Below, piece by piece: positions 46,003 to 54,454 of a stretch of 64,000 nucleotides of DNA (position 1 is its first letter; every line of letters begins with the position of its first letter). Origin of the DNA: Paraoerskovia marina DSM 21750 (lineage in GTDB: Bacteria; Actinomycetota; Actinomycetes; Actinomycetales; Cellulomonadaceae); NCBI RefSeq assembly GCF_000701465.1, contig NZ_JNIY01000006.1:62001-126000 (forward strand), read 5' to 3'. The translations under genes were made by a program, and so were the position numbers. The notes beneath the pieces were generated by a model. It was given only the letters and a program-made list of their open reading frames with translations. It had not been told where the DNA came from and searched no databases.

Positions 46003-46225
46003 CGTCGGTGGCGGGCAGAGGGCACGTAGTGCGGAACCGGGTGACGCGAGGGACCACGCTCGTTCGATCTCGACAACGGGCGATCTCAAGCACGGGCGAT
46101 GGCGGCCATGGAGAGCGCAGCTCGGGCGACGGTGGTGCACGCCGCACCACGACGCCCACATCTCTGCCGCGAACAGAGCGCTGTCAGCGGTGATCAGCCG
46201 ATGTCGCCCGACCCCGCGACCCTCT
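46003..46225. other. Intergenic stretch with no recognisable gene
   Basis: Together with flanking hairpins this makes the 400-bp gap between sod and ctaF. Open reading frames here have no recognisable start context or family signal. ACGGGCGAT occurs twice (46076-46084 and 46092-46100). Nothing else was identified. Confidence 0.5.
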
Positions 46226-46241
46226 CCCCGTCGCGACGGGG
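46226..46241. repeat. 16-bp perfect palindrome downstream of ctaF
   Basis: CCCCGTCGCGACGGGG is a perfect palindrome, extended by one more T/A pair outside. As a loop-less inverted repeat it is more likely a protein-binding site or a spare termination element than a stable hairpin. Confidence 0.55.
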
Positions 46242-46248
46242 AAAGCAA

Positions 46249-46285
46249 CAGCGCCTCACCGCTCTGTGCGAGCGGTGAGGCGCTG
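46249..46285 (-). terminator. Hairpin terminator after ctaF
   Basis: A perfect 16-bp stem (46249-46264 with 46270-46285) with a 5-nt loop lies 34 bp beyond the ctaF stop and ends the ctaCDF transcript. Confidence 0.9.
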
Positions 46286-46318
46286 TGTCTGCGTCAGGGA
46301 CGCAACGACGCTGAGAGG

Positions 46319-46720
46319 TCAGTGCGCGTGCTGTCCGCGGGAGTACTCGAAGACCCAGCCGACCAGAGCGACGATGCCGATGGCCACACCGATGTAGAGC
46401 AGCCACCAGCCGACGGCGAGTGCGGCGAAGACCACGGCCGCCGAGAACCCGGTAGCCAGAGGCCACCAGCTCCACGGGGCGTACACGCCCTGGTCGCCGG
46501 CACCCTCCTCGATCAGGCCCTCAGGGTCGTCTTCCGGCCGGTCGTCCATCTTATTGGCCGTGAGGACGAGGTACAAGCCGATCATCGTGACCAGGCCGGC
46601 GGTCAGGAGGAGTCCGACGATACCGACAGGCTCGGACCAGTCCGTCGCGATCCCGTAGATGACCCCCACGACGATGTAGAACGGCGTCATGGCCAGGAAG
46701 ACCTTGTACTCGACCTTCAT
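46319..46720 (-). CDS. ctaF: Cytochrome c oxidase subunit IV (actinobacterial CtaF)
   Basis: A 133-residue membrane protein with four hydrophobic segments arranged in two pairs and a charged loop between ([17 protein letters not shown]). [19 protein letters not shown] and the PWSWWPLA motif are characteristic of actinobacterial CtaF, which stabilises the aa3 oxidase. The ATG overlaps the ctaD stop by 4 bp. The C terminus ends with His residues, of no known role. Confidence 0.95.
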   Translation of the reverse strand: MKVEYKVFLAMTPFYIVVGVIYGIATDWSEPVGIVGLLLTAGLVTMIGLYLVLTANKMDDRPEDDPEGLIEEGAGDQGVYAPWSWWPLATGFSAAVVFAALAVGWWLLYIGVAIGIVALVGWVFEYSRGQHAH

Positions 46721-48504
46721 GAGGTTCCTTCCTCATCCTTCTTCGACGCAGCATGATCGCCGGTGCCTTCGGCGACACGCTCGATGGCGGTGTCCTGCTG
46801 GCCCTGCCGTTCGGCATCGCCGTAGATCTTGTCGAGGATCGTCTGATCAGCCTGGGGATGCTCCATCGCGGCGACCTCGGGGTGGTGCAGGTCGAACGCG
46901 GGCGACTCAGACCGGATCCGCGGCAGCGAGACAAAGTTGTGTCGGGGCGGCGGGCACGAGGTGGCCCACTCGAGCGATCGACCGTAGCCCCAGGGGTCGT
47001 CCACGGTGACCTTCGGCGCGTTGCGCCAGGTCGTGTAGACGTTCCAGAAGAAGGGCAGCGTCGACGCCGCGAGAAGGAAGGCACCCACGGTCGAGAGCTG
47101 GTTCTCCCAGGTGAATCCCTCGTCCGCGTAGTCGGCGTAGCGACGGGGCATGCCCTCGACACCGAGCCAGTGCTGGATGAGGAACGTCATGTGGAACCCG
47201 ACGAAGAGCATCCAGAAGTGCACCTTGCCGAGTCGCTCGTTCAGCATCCGCCCGGTGAACTTGGGCCACCAGAAGTAGAAGCCGGCGAACATCGCGAAGA
47301 CGACGGTTCCGAAGACGACGTAGTGGAAGTGCGCGACCACGAAGTAGGTGTCGGAGATGTGGAAGTCGAGCACCGGGCTCGAGAGGATGACACCGGTCAG
47401 TCCACCGAAGAGGAAGGTGATGAGGAATCCGATGCTCCATAGCATCGGAGTCTCGAAGGTCAGCTTCCCGCGCCACATCGTGCCGATCCAGTTGAAGAAC
47501 TTCACACCGGTCGGGATGGCGATCAGCATCGTCATGAACGCGAAGAACGGCAGCAGCACGGCACCGGTCACGTACATGTGGTGCGCCCAGACCGTGACGG
47601 AGAGCGCAGCGATCGAGATCGTCGCGTAGACGAGCGTCTTGTACCCGAAGATCGGCTTGCGGCTGAAGACCGGGAAGATCTCGGAGACGATGCCGAAGAA
47701 CGGCAGGGCGATGATGTAGACCTCAGGGTGCCCGAAGAACCAGAACAGGTGCTGCCAGAGGATCGCACCACCGTTCTCGGGGTTGAACACCTGCGCACCG
47801 AGCACACGGTCTGCACCGAGGGCGAAGAGCGCTGCGGCCAGCGGCGGGAACGCCATGAGCACGAGGATGCTCGTCACGAGGACGTTCCAGGAGAAGATCG
47901 GCATCCGGAACATCGTCATGCCCGGCGCGCGCATCGTGATGATCGTCGTGATGAAGTTGACGGCACCGAGGATGGTCCCGAACCCACCGAGCGCGAGCCC
48001 GAACACCCAGAGGTCTCCCCCGAGCCCTGGACTGAACGTCGTGTTCGACAGCGGCGCATACGCGAACCACCCGAACGACGCGGCGCCCTGCGGCGTGAAG
48101 AAGCCGGCCGACGCGATCAGGCCGCCGAAGAGGTAGAACCAGTACGACAGCATGTTGAGCCGCGGGAAGGCGACGTCGGGCGAGCCGATCTGCAGCGGCA
48201 TGATGACGTTGGCGAAACCGGCGAACAGCGGGGTCGCGAACAGCAGCAGCATGATCGTGCCGTGCATGGTGAAGAGCTGGTTGTACTGCTCCTTGCTCTG
48301 CACGATCTGGATCCCGGGCTCGAAGAGCTCGGCCCGGATCACGAGGGCCATCAGCCCGCCGATGCAGAAGAAGATGAACGACGTGATCAGGTACATGTAC
48401 CCGATCGTCTTGTGGTCGGTGGACGTCACCCACTTGATGACTGTCCGTCCGAGGGTCTGGCGCTGCGGCGCCAGGCCCGGGATCGTCTCGGCCTGGGCGA
48501 CCAT
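46717..48504 (-). CDS. ctaD: Cytochrome c oxidase subunit I
   Basis: The 595-residue catalytic subunit carries twelve or more membrane helices with the heme a, heme a3 and CuB sites: [32 protein letters not shown] (the CuB-Tyr helix), HHMYVTG and the [13 protein letters not shown] helix. It reduces oxygen to water and pumps protons. A C-terminal soluble tail of about 80 residues follows. The ATG lies in a TGATG overlap with ctaC's stop. An in-frame upstream extension is rejected because it would lie entirely within ctaC. Confidence 0.98.
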   Translation of the reverse strand: MVAQAETIPGLAPQRQTLGRTVIKWVTSTDHKTIGYMYLITSFIFFCIGGLMALVIRAELFEPGIQIVQSKEQYNQLFTMHGTIMLLLFATPLFAGFANVIMPLQIGSPDVAFPRLNMLSYWFYLFGGLIASAGFFTPQGAASFGWFAYAPLSNTTFSPGLGGDLWVFGLALGGFGTILGAVNFITTIITMRAPGMTMFRMPIFSWNVLVTSILVLMAFPPLAAALFALGADRVLGAQVFNPENGGAILWQHLFWFFGHPEVYIIALPFFGIVSEIFPVFSRKPIFGYKTLVYATISIAALSVTVWAHHMYVTGAVLLPFFAFMTMLIAIPTGVKFFNWIGTMWRGKLTFETPMLWSIGFLITFLFGGLTGVILSSPVLDFHISDTYFVVAHFHYVVFGTVVFAMFAGFYFWWPKFTGRMLNERLGKVHFWMLFVGFHMTFLIQHWLGVEGMPRRYADYADEGFTWENQLSTVGAFLLAASTLPFFWNVYTTWRNAPKVTVDDPWGYGRSLEWATSCPPPRHNFVSLPRIRSESPAFDLHHPEVAAMEHPQADQTILDKIYGDAERQGQQDTAIERVAEGTGDHAASKKDEEGTS

Positions 48505-49421
48505 CAGCTCTCCTCGCCTTCTGCGTGCGCGTCGTTGGTGGGCTCGCTCTGCTCGCGGCTGAAGCCCTCGACGGGGATCGACCCCGTCTGACCGAGCTCG
48601 CGCAGCTCGTCCATGTGCTCGTCGAACTCTTCCTGCGAGACGACGGCGACGTTGAAGAGCATCCCGGAGTGGAACTCTCCGCAGAGCTCGGCGCACTTGC
48701 CGGCGTAGACGCCCTCGCGCTCGGGGATCACCTGGAAGGTGTTGGTGCGACCCGGGATCATGTCCTGCTTGTAGAGGAAGGCCGGGACCCAGAACGAGTG
48801 GATGACGTCACGCGACTGCAGCTCGAACTCGACGCGCTGGTCGACCGGCAGGTACAGGGTCGGCAGCGACTCGGCCGTACCCGGTGCGTCCTCGATGCGG
48901 TCGTCGACGCCGAGCGAGCTCGGGTCCGACTCCTGCTGGCCGACGGAGTAGACGTCGCTGTCCAGGTAGTTGAAGTCCCAGCTCCACTGCTTGCCGATGG
49001 CCTGGATCGTGAGGTCCGGCTCCGCACTCGTGTCCTGGATCTCGGTCATGTCACGGTCGGTGAAGAAGAAGAACGTGAGGATCATGATCGTCGGCACGGC
49101 CGTGTACATGATCTCGAGCGGCATGTGGTACCGCGTCTGGACCGGCAGCTGGTTGTCGTCCTTGCGCTTGCGGTAGACCGTGATGCACCAGAGCATCAGG
49201 CCCCAGACGATCAGACCGACGACCAGGAGAACCTCCCAGGCGCCGACCCACATGTCGGTGATGCGCCCGGTCTGGTTTGTCACCTCGCCGTCGTCGAAGC
49301 CCGGAAGGAAGCCGCGCTGAAGAGCGTCGCTGGAGCAGCCGGAGAGCAGCGCGACGCCGGCAGCGGTCATCGCTGCTGAAACGAGTGCGCGCCGCGTGCG
49401 GCGTGGTGAGTTCGAACGCAA
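48504..49421 (-). CDS. ctaC: Cytochrome c oxidase subunit II (lipoprotein form)
   Basis: A 305-residue subunit with a lipoprotein signal (lipobox LLSGC, Cys29), two membrane helices (about 58-80 and 100-120) and a cupredoxin domain with the dinuclear CuA motif [12 protein letters not shown]. It accepts electrons from QcrC. A disordered insertion (about 155-180) and acidic tail are typical of Actinobacteria. The start is a TTG at 49421 with AAAGG about 7 bp upstream; no better start was seen. First gene of ctaC-ctaD-ctaF. Confidence 0.95.
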   Translation of the reverse strand: MRSNSPRRTRRALVSAAMTAAGVALLSGCSSDALQRGFLPGFDDGEVTNQTGRITDMWVGAWEVLLVVGLIVWGLMLWCITVYRKRKDDNQLPVQTRYHMPLEIMYTAVPTIMILTFFFFTDRDMTEIQDTSAEPDLTIQAIGKQWSWDFNYLDSDVYSVGQQESDPSSLGVDDRIEDAPGTAESLPTLYLPVDQRVEFELQSRDVIHSFWVPAFLYKQDMIPGRTNTFQVIPEREGVYAGKCAELCGEFHSGMLFNVAVVSQEEFDEHMDELRELGQTGSIPVEGFSREQSEPTNDAHAEGEES

Positions 49422-49688
49422 GGGGTGCCTTTCACGTCACGTCCTGGATGTCTCGTGGTGTGTCTCCACGAGTCCCACGCAGAACCTTCGTCCTTGACAC
49501 ACGAAGCCTAGCCCGGGATTCGCTCGAATGACGCGAGACGAACCCGGCATACAGACGGTTCCGTCACCTTCGGCCCACGATTCCAGCGGGTTCGGCACGC
49601 CCTCGCCCGGACTGTCAGATAATTGCCGAGCCGCCTCCCCGTACGGTGGTGGGTCGGACGCCCACGAGCACCCAGGAGACCACGGCCG
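49422..49688. promoter_or_regulatory. Divergent intergenic region, ctaC / NifS-like gene
   Basis: The 267-bp gap has no gene. A small palindrome ATTCG-CT-CGAAT is at 49518-49529. GATAAT (49618-49623) is a plausible -10 toward the NifS-like gene, giving a leader of about 60 nt. Other boxes are not clear. Confidence 0.45.
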
Positions 49689-50846
49689 ATGACGGAATCA
49701 CCACCCCGCACGCTGCTCGACGCTTCGGGCAACGCGAGCCTTCACCCGCTTGCCAGGGAGGCCTACGTCCGGTCCCTCGCGGACGGCTGGGCCGACCCGC
49801 GACGCCTCCATGCCGAGGGTCGACGGGCCCGGGCACTGCTCGACGGGGCGCGTGAGTCCCTCGCCGCCTCCCTCGGCGTGCGCACGCAGGAGATCCACCT
49901 GGCCCCGAACCACGTCGCCGCGATCCACACCGGCGTCCTGGCGATCCGGGGCGGCAGACGTCGCCGTGGGCAGGCGGTCGTCCTCCCCGCGGTCGAGCGC
50001 GCCGCCGTCCGGCACGCGGCCGCGCACCCGCTCCCCGGCTCGGACGCACCGGCCACAGTCGTCGACGTCCCCGTCCGCGCCGACGGACGGGTGGACGCGC
50101 AGGCCTTTGCCGACGCGGTGGCGACCCCCGGTGTCGCGCTCGCCTGCCTGCAGCACGCGAACGGCGAGGTGGGGACGGTACAACCGCTCGAGCAGGCGGT
50201 CGAGGCCTGCGCGGCGTCGGGAGTCCCGCTGCTGTGCGACGCCGGGGCCACGATCGGACACCTCCCCGCGCCGGGCGGGTGGGACGCGCTCGCGGCAGAC
50301 CCCGCCGACTGGGGCGCCGGCCCCGGTGTCGGGGTGCTCGCGGTCCGCGCGCGGACCAGGACGCGCAGCGCCTGGCCCGAGGACGACGAGGCGTGGTTCC
50401 CGGGGGGCGTCAGCATCCCCGCGGCGTTCGCCGCCGCCGTCGCGCTGGAGGCCGTCCTCGGCGAACGGGCGGCCGAGGCCGCCCGGCAGCAGGCGCTGAT
50501 CGACCAGGTCCGCGCGTGCGCCACCACCGTCCCCGACACCCAGGTGGTCGGCGACCCGGTCACCCGCCTCCCCCACGTGGTGACGTTCTCGTGCCTGTAC
50601 GTCGACGGAGAGGCTCTCGTGACCGAGCTGGACCGCCGGGGGTTCGCGGTGGGATCGGGATCGGCCTGTACGTCGAGCACGTTGGAGCCGAGCCACGTTC
50701 TTGCCGCGATGGGGGTGCTGACCCACGGCAACGTACGAGTCTCGCTCGATCGCACGACCACCGCCGACGACGTGGCGCGGTTCTGCGCCGAGCTGCCGGA
50801 CGCCGTCGCGACGGTGCGCGACGCACTGGGGGTGAACGGTCTGTGA
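49689..50846 (+). CDS. Class V aminotransferase / cysteine-desulfurase-fold protein lacking the PLP lysine
   Basis: A 385-residue member of the NifS/IscS fold. The catalytic-Cys loop is kept (GSGSACTSST, Cys327), as are the Asn (NGEVGTVQPL) and Asp (CDAGATIGHLP) that hold PLP in the family. However, the site of the Schiff-base lysine reads DPADWGAGPGVGVL, with Asp207 in place of Lys; the catalytic His position is Arg104 (VERAAV), and the phosphate-binding GATES loop is replaced by APNHVAA. Hence it probably cannot act as a normal desulfurase. It overlaps tusA (GTGA). ATG chosen by AGGAGA upstream; a start at 49623 is less likely. Confidence 0.82.
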   Translation: MTESPPRTLLDASGNASLHPLAREAYVRSLADGWADPRRLHAEGRRARALLDGARESLAASLGVRTQEIHLAPNHVAAIHTGVLAIRGGRRRRGQAVVLPAVERAAVRHAAAHPLPGSDAPATVVDVPVRADGRVDAQAFADAVATPGVALACLQHANGEVGTVQPLEQAVEACAASGVPLLCDAGATIGHLPAPGGWDALAADPADWGAGPGVGVLAVRARTRTRSAWPEDDEAWFPGGVSIPAAFAAAVALEAVLGERAAEAARQQALIDQVRACATTVPDTQVVGDPVTRLPHVVTFSCLYVDGEALVTELDRRGFAVGSGSACTSSTLEPSHVLAAMGVLTHGNVRVSLDRTTTADDVARFCAELPDAVATVRDALGVNGL

Positions 50847-51166
50847 GCGCTCTGGCCCGGACGGTCGACGCGAGCGGGCTTCGATGCCCGCTCCCCGTGA
50901 TTCACCTCGCCAAGGCGGCTCGCGACGTCGAGGACGGCACCGTGATCACAGTCCTCGCGACTGACCCGGCCGCCCGGCACGACGTTCCCGCCTGGGCGCG
51001 GATGCGCGGCCACGCCCTCGTCGGCGAGACCTCCTCGTCCGTCGACGACGACGGGGTGGAGACCTGGACGCTGAGCGTGCGGATCTGTGCCACGTCGCCC
51101 GAGAACGACGGCGGCCCGGCACCTCGTCGAGGTGCCGGGCCGCCGAGCGGTGCGTCGATCAGCTGA
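50843..51166 (+). CDS. TusA-family sulfur carrier protein
   Basis: A 107-residue protein; residues 6-80 form the TusA/SirA fold with the sulfur-carrying Cys in LRCPLPVIHLAKA near residue 16. TusA proteins take persulfide sulfur from desulfurases and pass it to tRNA thiolation, molybdenum cofactor or other routes. The GTG overlaps the stop of the NifS-like gene, tying the two together. The last 25 residues (Pro/Gly/Arg-rich) are encoded across a terminator hairpin and overlap the erpA end by 8 bp, so they may be a mere run-on tail. Confidence 0.9.
   Translation: MSALARTVDASGLRCPLPVIHLAKAARDVEDGTVITVLATDPAARHDVPAWARMRGHALVGETSSSVDDDGVETWTLSVRICATSPENDGGPAPRRGAGPPSGASIS
51112..51142. terminator. 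Hairpin within the tusA 3' end, shared with convergent erpA
   Basis: Perfect 15-bp arms (51112-51126 with 51128-51142) flank one central T. It lies inside the final codons of tusA and 17 bp beyond the erpA stop on the other strand, so it probably ends erpA transcription and may cap tusA mRNA. Confidence 0.75.
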
Positions 51167-51509
51167 AGGATCCGCCGCAGGCGCAGGAGTCGCCCGCGTT
51201 GGGGTTGTCGATCGTGAAGCCCTGCTTCTCGATCGTGTCGGCGAAGTCGATCTTGGCACCCTCGAGGTAGGGGACGCTCATCTTGTCGACGACGACCTCG
51301 ACACCGTCGTAGTCCTTGAGCGCGTCACCGTCGAGCACGCGCTCGTCGAAATACAGCTGGTAGATGAGGCCGGAGCAGCCACCGGGCTGGACGGCGACAC
51401 GCAGGCGCAGGTCGTCACGACCCTCCTGCTCGAGCAGGCTGCGGACCTTGCCGGCCGCGACGTCGCTCAGGATGACCCCGTGGGTCGCGGTCTCGGTCGT
51501 CTCGCTCAT
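51159..51509 (-). CDS. erpA: A-type iron-sulfur cluster insertion protein ErpA
   Basis: A 116-residue HesB/IscA-family protein. The three conserved cysteines are Cys45 (GGCSG), Cys109 and Cys111 (DSCACGGSF). Such carriers deliver [4Fe-4S] clusters to enzymes such as quinolinate synthase and isoprenoid enzymes. nadA, whose product needs a [4Fe-4S] cluster, lies 1.2 kb away. Start at ATG 51509 with GGGAGAGACC upstream; the longer frame to 51620 is not supported. Rv2204c is the mycobacterial equivalent in the same neighbourhood. Confidence 0.95.
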   Translation of the reverse strand: MSETTETATHGVILSDVAAGKVRSLLEQEGRDDLRLRVAVQPGGCSGLIYQLYFDERVLDGDALKDYDGVEVVVDKMSVPYLEGAKIDFADTIEKQGFTIDNPNAGDSCACGGSFS

Positions 51510-51604
51510 TGGTCTCTCCCGGAAGTCGTCGGTCAGTGCTGAGCCAGTGCTGAATGGTCCAACGCATGCGTCGTCGATGATGTTCCCGAGTCTACTCCCG
51601 GGCC

Positions 51605-52627
51605 TCAGCGACGTGTCCACGTGCGAACGACGCGCGCGGTCGCCGACGCCGGGTCCGCACCGAGGGGATACGCAGCCGCGACACCGGCCGCGGACAGCTC
51701 CCGTCGCCCCACCCGGACGTCCTCGGCGAGCACGACGACGGGCACACCCACGTCTGCGGCCCGGGACACGGTGTCGGGGACCACGCCCGTGTGCAGACCG
51801 GAACCGTCGAGCCGCTCCACGACCAGCACCGCGACGTCGTGCCGCTCGATCGCGGACCCGAGCCCGACGACGTCGCCGAGCACCGCGGCGGCGGACTCGA
51901 CACGACCGCCGAGCGCCCGGACCGCGAACCCGAGCCCACCGCCCGCACCGGCGCCTGCCGCCGTCAGCACCCGGAACGTCTCGCGCTCGCCCGCCCCCGC
52001 CATCAGACCCGGCCTGTCCGCCTCGACCGCACGTGCGACGTCGTACGCGTACGCCGACAGCGCGGCCTCACGCTCCTGCCCGGCGTCGCCTCCACGCAGG
52101 GCGCTGACGCCGTTGAGACCGAGCAGAGGGAGGTCGTCGTCACTGAGGCAGACGAGCGTGGTTCCGGCCAATCGCGCTCGCGCACGACGCACCGTGTCCG
52201 GGGTCGGTTCGGCAAGATCAGAGGAGCCTGCGACGGACCTCAGGAGTCCTTCCCCACCGTCGGGGACCTCGGCGTCCCCGGCGAGGAGAAAGACCGTGTC
52301 GGCGTGGTCCGCGGCGGCGAGCACGAGCCCCCCGACGTCCCAGGACCCTGCGCCCGGCAGCGGGTCGATCTCGGCGGCGGCGACCCACGCTCCCGCCGCG
52401 GAACGGACCACGGTCGCCGGACCACCGACGGCCCGTGCACCGCCTGCCGCGTCCGCAGGCCCCGTCAGGACGACCGGGATCCGCTCCCCCGGCACGACGG
52501 CGAGACCCGTGGCTCCGGCGTCCCCGACCTCCACGAGATCGGGCGACTGCGGCGCCGAGCGCGCCCACGTGTCCAGAACCGCCGCGACGAGCGGGGTGCG
52601 TGCCGCGGCGATCACGAGTGCGTCCAT
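51605..52627 (-). CDS. Degenerate glycerate-kinase-fold protein
   Basis: The 340-residue protein resembles the glycerate kinase type 1 (GlxK) fold in its second half: a Gly-rich AGAGAGGGLGFAVRALGG loop (about 220-240) and a VPVVVLAEDV strand. But the N-terminal DSFKG-like motif is absent and the usual GEGxxDxQTxxGK active-site motif reads VERLDGSGLHTGVV, so activity is doubtful. It lies between erpA and nadA, as a similar glycerate-kinase-like gene (Rv2205c) does in mycobacteria. ATG start at 52627, 39 bp from the divergent nadA. Confidence 0.7.
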   Translation of the reverse strand: MDALVIAAARTPLVAAVLDTWARSAPQSPDLVEVGDAGATGLAVVPGERIPVVLTGPADAAGGARAVGGPATVVRSAAGAWVAAAEIDPLPGAGSWDVGGLVLAAADHADTVFLLAGDAEVPDGGEGLLRSVAGSSDLAEPTPDTVRRARARLAGTTLVCLSDDDLPLLGLNGVSALRGGDAGQEREAALSAYAYDVARAVEADRPGLMAGAGERETFRVLTAAGAGAGGGLGFAVRALGGRVESAAAVLGDVVGLGSAIERHDVAVLVVERLDGSGLHTGVVPDTVSRAADVGVPVVVLAEDVRVGRRELSAAGVAAAYPLGADPASATARVVRTWTRR

Positions 52628-52666
52628 CCCAGGATTGTGCCAGCAAGCCTGTGCGAGAATCGCGGC

Positions 52667-53863
52667 GTGAGCACGCTTCTCCATGACTTCACCGAGCCTC
52701 AGCAGTCCCCCCTCCTCCTTCTCGGGCAGAACCGGGACCTCGACTCCGAACGCGGCGTCGAGTGCACGGGCGAGCTTCCCGCGCCCAGCGACCCGAACCT
52801 CGTCGAGCGGGCCCGCGCCGCCAAGGAGGCGCTCGGGGACCGTGTCTTCGTGCTCGGCCACCACTACCAGCGCGACGAGGTCGTCCAGTTCGCCGACGTG
52901 CTCGGGGACTCGTTCAAGCTGGCTCGCGAGGCGGCGGCCCGCCCCGACGCCGAGTACGTGATCTTCTGCGGCGTGCACTTCATGGCGGAGAGCGCCGACA
53001 TCCTCACCTCGGACTCCCAGCAGGTCGTCCTGCCAGACCTGGCGGCCGGCTGCTCGATGGCCGACATGGCCGCGATCGACCAGGTCGAGGACGCCTGGGA
53101 GTCGCTCGAGGACGCCGGCGTCGCCGACTCCGTCGTCCCCGTGACGTACATGAACTCGTCCGCCGCGATCAAGGCCTTCACGGGTCGGCACGGCGGCACC
53201 GTCTGCACGTCCTCCAACGCGGAGGTCGCCCTGCGGTGGGCGTTCGACCAGGTCGGCGGTGTCGACGGGACCGGTAAGGTGCTCTTCCTCCCGGACCAGC
53301 ACCTCGGGCGCAACACGGCCGTCGAGAAGCTCGGTCTCGGGCTCGACGACTGCGTGATCTTCGACCCACGCAAGCCGCAGGGCGGGCTGACCGACGCCGA
53401 GCTCGCCGATGCGCGTGTCATCCTCTGGCGCGGGCACTGCTCGGTCCACGGACGCTTCTCCGCAAAGAACGTCGCCGACATCCGCGCCGCGGTCCCGGGC
53501 GTGCAGGTCATCGCGCACCCCGAGTGCCGCAACGAGGTCATCCGGGCCGCGGACCACGTGGGGTCCACCGAGCACATCATCCAGACGCTCGACGCGGCGG
53601 AGCCGGGGTCTGCCTGGGCGATCGGCACCGAGCTGAACCTCGTCCGCCGTCTTGCCGCCGCCCATCCGGACAAGCAGGTGCACTACCTCGACTCGACCGT
53701 GTGCTTCTGCTCGACGATGAACCGCATCGACCTGCCGCACCTCGTCTGGGCCCTGGAGTCCCTCGTCGCGGGCCGCGTCGTCAACCGCATCGTCGTCGAC
53801 GAGGACGACGCGCACTGGGCGCGCGTCGCTCTCGACCAGATGCTCGCGCTGCCCGGGATCTGA
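52667..53863 (+). CDS. nadA: Quinolinate synthase A
   Basis: A 398-residue enzyme that condenses iminoaspartate with dihydroxyacetone phosphate to quinolinate in NAD synthesis, using an oxygen-sensitive [4Fe-4S] cluster. Cysteines in conserved settings are FCGVHFMAE, GCSMADM, CTSSNAE, HPECRNE and VCFCSTMNRI; three of these bind the cluster. HHYQRDEVVQFADVLGDS is the substrate loop. It is a longer form typical of Actinobacteria. nadB and nadC are not in this window. GTG start; nearby erpA and the sulfur genes fit a need for cluster assembly. Confidence 0.97.
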   Translation: MSTLLHDFTEPQQSPLLLLGQNRDLDSERGVECTGELPAPSDPNLVERARAAKEALGDRVFVLGHHYQRDEVVQFADVLGDSFKLAREAAARPDAEYVIFCGVHFMAESADILTSDSQQVVLPDLAAGCSMADMAAIDQVEDAWESLEDAGVADSVVPVTYMNSSAAIKAFTGRHGGTVCTSSNAEVALRWAFDQVGGVDGTGKVLFLPDQHLGRNTAVEKLGLGLDDCVIFDPRKPQGGLTDAELADARVILWRGHCSVHGRFSAKNVADIRAAVPGVQVIAHPECRNEVIRAADHVGSTEHIIQTLDAAEPGSAWAIGTELNLVRRLAAAHPDKQVHYLDSTVCFCSTMNRIDLPHLVWALESLVAGRVVNRIVVDEDDAHWARVALDQMLALPGI

Positions 53864-53873
53864 GTCGCCCGAC

Positions 53874-53906
53874 CTACCGATACCTAATACTCCGGGTCGT
53901 CGGTAG
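53874..53906. promoter_or_regulatory. Inverted repeat in the gap between nadA and the thioesterase gene
   Basis: CTACCGA (53874-53880) and TCGGTAG (53900-53906) flank a 19-bp spacer containing TAATAC (53885-53890), a possible -10. The thioesterase ATG is 13 bp beyond. It may be an operator around a promoter or a loose terminator of nadA. Confidence 0.45.
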
Positions 53907-53918
53907 TACGGTGCCGGG

Positions 53919-54446
53919 ATGACCAGAACTCTTCAGCTCGCGGCAGCGACCCTGCGCCCGCGACGGGCGATTCCCGGCCAGCACATGCTCGACGTCTCGG
54001 TGACGACGATGCGGGTCCACCCCGGAGACCTCGACCTCTACCGTCACGTCAACAACGGCGTCTACCTGCAGATGATGGACGTCGCGCGGAGCAACTTCCT
54101 CGCCGACCTCGGCGCCTTCGGACTCCTGAACGAGCGCGGCTGGTACCCCGTGGTCGCGTCGTCGACGGTTGCGTACAAGCGCTCGCTGAAGCTGTGGGAC
54201 CGCTTCGAGATCCACACCCGGGTACTCGGCTGGGACGAGCGGATCGTCTACCTCGAGCAGGCGTTCTGGCGTGACGGGCACCGCTACGCACGCGGCCTGG
54301 TCGCCGGCAGGTTCCTCGCGCGCTCCGGTGAGCGGGTCTCCGGCCCCGACGTGGTCGCGCTGCTCGAGCCGGAGCTCGCGGCGCCCGAGCTGCCCGAGGA
54401 CGTCGCCGGGTGGGCGGACGCCCTCGGGATCTCGTACCGGGCCTGA
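53919..54446 (+). CDS. Hotdog-fold acyl-CoA thioesterase (4HBT-like)
   Basis: A 175-residue protein of the 4-hydroxybenzoyl-CoA-thioesterase/THEM6 type. The family signature DLDLYRHVNNGVYLQMMDVAR (here split: DLDLYRHVNN and GVYLQMMDVAR, about 37-57) includes the catalytic Asp/His-Asn region. A VASSTVAYKRSLKLWDRFEI strand pair follows. Substrate unknown; acyl-CoA is expected. An alternative is a THEM6-like protein without proven activity. The ATG has CCGGG upstream, a weak site, perhaps because the leader is short. Confidence 0.87.
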   Translation: MTRTLQLAAATLRPRRAIPGQHMLDVSVTTMRVHPGDLDLYRHVNNGVYLQMMDVARSNFLADLGAFGLLNERGWYPVVASSTVAYKRSLKLWDRFEIHTRVLGWDERIVYLEQAFWRDGHRYARGLVAGRFLARSGERVSGPDVVALLEPELAAPELPEDVAGWADALGISYRA

Positions 54447-54454
54447 CCCGAGGC

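Noticed and set aside
45919-46318. Small frames in the sod-ctaF gap as genes
   Set aside because: They cross the hairpin terminators, lack ribosome sites and have no domain or membrane signal.
50281-50330. Frameshift as the cause of the missing PLP lysine in the NifS-like gene
   Set aside because: The surrounding codons read smoothly into the family pattern on both sides (D-A-L-A-A-D-P-A-D-W-G and G-V-G-V-L-A-V), with no length change, so a substitution is more likely than a local indel pair.
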